This document shows, one piece after another, positions 33,786-40,649 of a stretch of DNA of 40,649 bases. Within the stretch, counting starts at the first letter, position 1, and each line of letters begins with the position of its first letter. The notes beneath the pieces were generated by a model that had not been told where the DNA came from, ran no database searches, and saw only the letters and a program-made list of their open reading frames with translations. The DNA is from Candidatus Dormiibacterota bacterium. Lineage in GTDB: Bacteria; Chloroflexota; Dormibacteria; CF-121. Both the position numbers and the translations under genes were made by a program. The stretch is from the NCBI GenBank assembly GCA_035544955.1, contig DASZZN010000033.1, positions 203,329-243,977 on the forward strand, read 5' to 3'.

Positions 33786-33853
33786 ATCGCCGGGCGGCCC
33801 GCGCCAGGACGCAACTCCCCCTTCTTACCCGAATCCGGGCGTCCGTAACCGCC

Positions 33854-34039
33854 TTAGAAGGGTTTGAGGATATGAGCCAGAGGAGCGCCGGTGGTCTGCT
33901 TAGACAGCTCAGCGACCGACCGAATCCCGTCGGTCGTCTTCTCCGAGCGCAGGCGGAAGGCCATCGCGGCCGAGGTCCCGTGGGCGAGGAGGAAGCCCGC
34001 CACCGAGGCGATGTGGGCGAACAGGAGCCAGCTGTACAT
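33854..34039 (-). pseudogene. Truncated membrane-protein fragment (N-terminal part only)
   Basis: A 61-codon frame starts MYSWLLFAHIASVAGFLLAHG and continues TSAAMAFRLRSEKTTDGIRS, ending at LAHILKPF. One membrane helix followed by a charged, helix-forming segment looks like the start of a multi-span integral membrane protein of the DUF2269-like kind, as I remember that group; intact members go on for several more helices. Here the frame stops after one, so I read it as a truncated remnant. It overlaps in another frame the last 130 bases of the GT-C-like gene. It could instead be a real one-span small protein. Confidence 0.45.
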
Positions 34040-35297
34040 GCCCGGGATTATGGAGGCGAGCCAGTAGCCCAGCAAGAATCAACTCGACCCCGAGCAACAG
34101 GTAGGCCTGCTGGGCGAACCGGTTCACGAACAGGAAGACGAAGAACGCGACGCCCATCCAGAGGATGGCGTCCCCCGACCGTGGGCGGCGAGAGAGCCAG
34201 CGCCAGGCAAGGATCCAGGTGAGGATCACCAGCGGGATCTGGAGCAGGAGGAAGGGGAACGCGTCCCGGGGACCCTGGATGATGCCGGCCTGGAGCAGCC
34301 AGCTGGAAAGGCCGAGCCCCTGGATCGGGTAGGCTTCCGCGCCGCTGCCGAAGTTGTAGAGGAGGGTATCGGCGACGAAAGCCCGCGCGTTCCAGACCAG
34401 GAAGGGCAGGATCAGCGCCAGAACCGCCACGACGGCCAGGCAGGTCGCTCGAAGAAATGCCTTCCACCCCATGCCGCTGGCGCCGGCCCAGATCACCAGC
34501 ACCGGGACCGCGATCAACGCCGTCTGCTTGGTAGCGACCGCCAGTCCGATCACGAGCCCGGCCACGAGGAACCGACGGCGGCTGATCGCCAGGGCCGCGC
34601 CGAGCAAGAGCGCCACCATCGGCAGGTCGTTGTCGCCCAGCACCGCGAGCAGGCTGTGTCCCGGGATCAAGAAGAAGGTGATGGCCGCCATCCGGCCGGA
34701 CTGACCAGGGGCGAGCCGGCGCAGGAGCACCCACACGGCGACCGCGGCGAGCAGCAACCAGAGGCGCTCATCCCACCAGCCGAGCAGGGCGTGGACGGCG
34801 GCCTGGACCGGCAGCGGGAGCACGATGGTACCCGGCCAGTAGTCGAGGTGATGCAGCGCGGGATTGGCGAAGGCCTGGCCACCCCAGGGCGCCCGCTCGA
34901 GGCCGGTGCCCACGTAGTTGAATCCGTACGGGTCGACACCACGCATCAGCACCTCGCGGGCAAGCTGGATCTGGTACGCGCCGTCGCCGATCAACGCCGT
35001 GGTGGACGGCACCAGGTGCCAGCGGGCGATGCCGCCGGCGATGGGGAGCGCATAGAGCAGTGCTACGGCGGCGGCGGCACCTTGCTCGCGGAAGCGGCGA
35101 CCGGCGACGACCAGGGCCACGGCCACCGCGACGAGTCCTAGCAATGCGAGGCTGATCCAGGCCGGCACCGACCAGGTGCGCGCGATCTGCCAGTCGATCG
35201 CGGCGGTCGGCAGACCGAGGAGGATGAGGACGAGCCCGTCGCCGTGCCGGGTAAGGACCGCCGATCGGGCCGGACGAGGCGGGGTGGCCAGCTGCAT
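33909..35297 (-). CDS. Polytopic membrane protein, GT-C/GT87-like glycosyltransferase
   Basis: From the ATG at 35297 (MQLATPPRPARSAVLTRHGDG) the product has about ten hydrophobic segments. An early loop with STTALIGDGAYQIQLAREVL and RGVDPYGFNYVG is like the acidic first loop of GT-C mannosyl- or arabinosyltransferases, which use polyprenyl-linked sugars. VATKQTALIAVPVLVIW and GDNDLPMVALLLGAALA follow. The natural chain seems to end near YLLLGVELILAGLLA (about 34060). The last 45 residues to 33909 are R-, G- and P-rich and run opposite a better frame, so the 3' end may be altered. The specific sugar and acceptor are unknown. The frame is open to 35447, but the ATG at 35297 leaves room for the divergent promoter. 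Confidence 0.7.
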   Translation of the reverse strand: MQLATPPRPARSAVLTRHGDGLVLILLGLPTAAIDWQIARTWSVPAWISLALLGLVAVAVALVVAGRRFREQGAAAAVALLYALPIAGGIARWHLVPSTTALIGDGAYQIQLAREVLMRGVDPYGFNYVGTGLERAPWGGQAFANPALHHLDYWPGTIVLPLPVQAAVHALLGWWDERLWLLLAAVAVWVLLRRLAPGQSGRMAAITFFLIPGHSLLAVLGDNDLPMVALLLGAALAISRRRFLVAGLVIGLAVATKQTALIAVPVLVIWAGASGMGWKAFLRATCLAVVAVLALILPFLVWNARAFVADTLLYNFGSGAEAYPIQGLGLSSWLLQAGIIQGPRDAFPFLLLQIPLVILTWILAWRWLSRRPRSGDAILWMGVAFFVFLFVNRFAQQAYLLLGVELILAGLLARLHNPGHVQLAPVRPHRLGGGLPPRPRDLGRDGLPPALGEDDRRDSVGR

Positions 35298-35382
35298 CCC
35301 GATACAACGGCCCGTCGTGGCCAATCTCTCCCCGGGGTCCTTTGCTAGCCTGAGACTGTCGCCACCAAATGGGAGGGAGCCA

Positions 35383-37455
35383 ATGACACGTCGACTGGAG
35401 CCGGACGACCTGTACGCCATCAAGCTCGTCGAAGACCCGCAGATCACCCCCGACGGCGAGCGGATTGCCTACGTGGTCGTCGAGATCGACCGCTCAAGCT
35501 ACGAATATCACCGATCCATCTGGGTCGCCCCGACGGGGACGGGTACGCCCCGCCCCTACACGGCCGGCGACAACGACACAACCCCCCGATGGTCGCCCGA
35601 CGGCCGGTCGCTCGTCTTTGTCCGCGCCCCGGCGGGCGAGGTCAAACCCAAGAACGAGGAGGAGCGCGATCGCGGTGTGGGGAAGCCGCAGCTCTGGTTG
35701 CTGCCGGCGGATGGCGGTGAAGCGCGCCAGCTCACCTGGGCACGATGGGGCGCCGGCGATCCCACCTGGTCGCCGGACGGCGACGTCATCGTCTACGCGG
35801 CAGAGGTCGGTGAGCCGGATGATCCGGAGGCGGAGGACGCCGGCCTGCACGAGAAGCGCGTGCCCGCCGTCCGCAGAATCGACCGTCTCTGGACTCGTCT
35901 GGACGGCAAGGGCTGGATTTACGAACGCCGCTCGCACCTCTTCCGAATCCGCAGCGACGGCGGCCAACCCGAGCAACTGACCGACGGCGATTGGGACGAC
36001 GGCTCGCCGGCATTCTCGCCCGACGGTCGATGCATCGCCTTCACCTCTGACCGAATCGAGGACCGATGGACCTGGCCCGGCAATGACATGTGGGTGCTCG
36101 ATCTGTCCTCTAACCGGCTCACTCGTCTCACCGATGAGACGCTCGTCACCGGCCCACCCGCCTGGTCGCCAGACGGCCGGTCGATCGCGTTTGCGGCGTC
36201 GGTGCGCCGGCATGCGGACGGCTACACCGACCTGATGGTGGTCGATAGCGGCGGTGGCTCCGCTCGCCGGCTCACCGAGCATTTCGATCCGACCTTCGAG
36301 GACAGCTGCATCGACGATCAGCGCGTCGGGCACGGCGGCCCGCATCCGTGCTGGTCGTCAGACGGCAAGGAAATTTACACGCAAGCGTCGGGGCGCGGTA
36401 GCACCCAGCTGCTCGCCGTCCCGCTGGCGACGGGGAAACCGCGTGTTGTCGTCGGCGGGCAGCGGCGCGTCTATGCCTTCAGCATGGATCGGGAACGGCG
36501 CCGGGTGGCTCTCGTGAGCTCGGACCCGGGAATCCCCGGCGACCTCTTCAGCTGGGAACTGGTGGAGGGTGGACGAGAGCGCCGCCTCACCGACCTGAAT
36601 GCCAGCCTCTTCAAGGAGGTTACGCTGGCCCGGCCGGAGGAATTCACCTTCAAAGGTGCCGGCGGTTGGGACATCCAGGGATGGGTCATGCGGCCGTCAG
36701 GCGGCGGCGACCGGCCGCCCGCCGTGCTCGAGATCCACGGCGGGCCGACGGCGATGTATGGCTGGAGCTTCTTCTTCGAGTTTCAGCTGCTCGCCTCGCA
36801 TGGTTACGCGGTGCTGTTCACCAATCCTCGCGGCAGCTCCGGATACGGCCGCGCCTTCTCGAAGGCCGTCGTCAACGACTGGGGTGGCAAGGATTATGAG
36901 GACCTGATGGCCGGCGTCGACACTGCCATCGAGCGCGGCTGGGTGGACGGCAGCCGGATGGGAGTTGGCGGTGGAAGCTACGGCGGCTACATGACCAACT
37001 GGGCGGTCAGCCACACCAACCGCTTCAAAGCGGCGGTCACGATGCGCTGCGTGAGCAACCTGGCGGGGATGTTCGGCTACTCGGACCTGGGATGGTTCTT
37101 GATCGATGATTTCATGGGCGCGGTCCCCTGGAAAGACCTCGATCGTCTTGCGGAACGGTCACCGATCACCTACGTCGACCGCATCCAGACCCCGCTGCTC
37201 ATCCTTCACAGCGACCAGGACCTGCGCTGCCCGATCGAGGAAGGCGAGCAGATGTTCACGGCGCTCAAGTTCCTTGGCCGCGAGGTCAGAATGGTCCGCT
37301 TCGAGGGCCAGACCCATGACCTGTCGCGCAACGGCCATCCGCGCTCGCGCGTCATCCGCCTGCGGCACATCGTCTCGTGGTTCATCTCCCACATTCGCAC
37401 CGAGGCCATCCGGCCCAAAGGGGAGCTGGCGAGAGCCGGTGCCGCCGGAGAGTAG
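35383..37455 (+). CDS. S9 family peptidase (acylaminoacyl-peptidase/prolyl oligopeptidase type)
   Basis: The 690-residue product has a beta-propeller N-terminal half with several TolB/WD-like repeats of the form (F/W)SPDGR.I.F (for example PRWSPDGRSLVFV, PAFSPDGRCIAFTSD, PAWSPDGRSIAFAAS). The alpha/beta hydrolase C-terminal half follows: EIHGGPTAMYGW, TNPRGSSGYG, nucleophile Ser532 in GGGSYGGYMTNW, Asp613 in LHSDQDLRCP and His645 in FEGQTHDLSRNGHPR. It should cleave short peptides, probably N-acylated ones, in the cytoplasm, as no signal peptide is seen. GGGAGGGAG just before ATG 35383 is a strong ribosome site, which rules out the earlier starts in frame. A possible -10, TAGCCT, is at 35346-35351. 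The gene converges on rpoC. Confidence 0.95.
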   Translation: MTRRLEPDDLYAIKLVEDPQITPDGERIAYVVVEIDRSSYEYHRSIWVAPTGTGTPRPYTAGDNDTTPRWSPDGRSLVFVRAPAGEVKPKNEEERDRGVGKPQLWLLPADGGEARQLTWARWGAGDPTWSPDGDVIVYAAEVGEPDDPEAEDAGLHEKRVPAVRRIDRLWTRLDGKGWIYERRSHLFRIRSDGGQPEQLTDGDWDDGSPAFSPDGRCIAFTSDRIEDRWTWPGNDMWVLDLSSNRLTRLTDETLVTGPPAWSPDGRSIAFAASVRRHADGYTDLMVVDSGGGSARRLTEHFDPTFEDSCIDDQRVGHGGPHPCWSSDGKEIYTQASGRGSTQLLAVPLATGKPRVVVGGQRRVYAFSMDRERRRVALVSSDPGIPGDLFSWELVEGGRERRLTDLNASLFKEVTLARPEEFTFKGAGGWDIQGWVMRPSGGGDRPPAVLEIHGGPTAMYGWSFFFEFQLLASHGYAVLFTNPRGSSGYGRAFSKAVVNDWGGKDYEDLMAGVDTAIERGWVDGSRMGVGGGSYGGYMTNWAVSHTNRFKAAVTMRCVSNLAGMFGYSDLGWFLIDDFMGAVPWKDLDRLAERSPITYVDRIQTPLLILHSDQDLRCPIEEGEQMFTALKFLGREVRMVRFEGQTHDLSRNGHPRSRVIRLRHIVSWFISHIRTEAIRPKGELARAGAAGE

Positions 37456-37460
37456 AGGGC

Positions 37461-37490
37461 AAAAGAAAGGGCCACCCAACGGGGTGGCCC
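37461..37490 (-). terminator. Intrinsic terminator of rpoC, shared with the convergent peptidase gene
   Basis: GGGCCACCC (37469-37477) and GGGTGGCCC (37482-37490) form a nine-pair perfect stem with a four-base loop. On the minus strand the stem is followed by TTTCTTTT (37468-37461), a good U-tract, 19 bases after the rpoC stop. On the plus strand it lies 14 bases after the peptidase stop but has only CTT after it, so termination is strongest for rpoC. Confidence 0.88.
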
Positions 37491-37508
37491 CTTGGTGCTC
37501 GGGTCGCG

Positions 37509-40649
<3,141 letters not shown>

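Overview
The window is GC-rich bacterial chromosome, almost fully coding, with no rRNA, tRNA, CRISPR array, insertion sequence or phage gene that I can see. Zinc-ribbon forms of S4, S14 and L36, a Cys3-Asp zinc lid in adenylate kinase, a cdaA-cdaR pair, promoter -10 boxes of the TAGACT/TAGCCT kind placed for leaderless transcripts, and a Gram-positive-like thiamine operon suggest a Terrabacteria lineage. My best guess is Chloroflexota or the related Dormibacterota, from gene content and protein style only, with no phylogenetic test.

Positions 1-9370 (all minus strand) read, in transcription order, cdaA, cdaR, glmS, an acpS-nnrD fusion, alr, then a TPP riboswitch and thiE, a thiS-thiG fusion, thiL, tsaE and the 5' end of tsaB. 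The first part makes c-di-AMP and precursors of cell wall and acyl carrier chemistry. The second part is a thiamine operon whose own promoter appears to overlap the alr stop codon and which runs into the t6A tRNA-modification genes.

Positions 9396-11680 (plus strand) hold an alpha/beta hydrolase, a roughly 50-residue membrane peptide and an MFS exporter. They form a small accessory island between the c-di-AMP cluster and the ribosomal cluster.

Positions 11710-33785 (minus strand) form one long ribosomal super-cluster that joins the str, S10, spc and alpha operons: rpsL-rpsG-fusA-tuf-rpsJ-rplC-rplD-rplW-rplB-rpsS-rplV-rpsC-rplP-rpmC-rpsQ-rplN-rplX-rplE-rpsN-rpsH-rplF-rplR-rpsE-rpmD-rplO-secY-adk-map-infA-rpmJ-rpsM-rpsK-rpsD-rpoA-rplQ-truA-rplM-rpsI. 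Genes overlap or lie a few bases apart. The only sizeable internal gap (about 120 bp, between map and infA) holds a G-quadruplex motif, a hairpin and a possible promoter. A strong TTGACA/TAGAAT promoter followed by a 5' hairpin precedes rpsL. L15, L16, L22 and S3 carry 88-117 residue low-complexity C-terminal tails.

Positions 33854-37455 interrupt the usual rpoC-rpsL neighbourhood with a truncated membrane-protein fragment, a GT-C-like membrane protein (minus) and an S9 peptidase (plus). The window ends inside rpoC (minus), which has a good intrinsic terminator shared with the convergent peptidase gene. No stretch longer than 300 bases lacks a gene. I found no wholly new multi-gene system; the most unusual items are the two enzyme fusions, the riboswitch/promoter arrangement, the ribosomal-protein tails and the structured map-infA gap.
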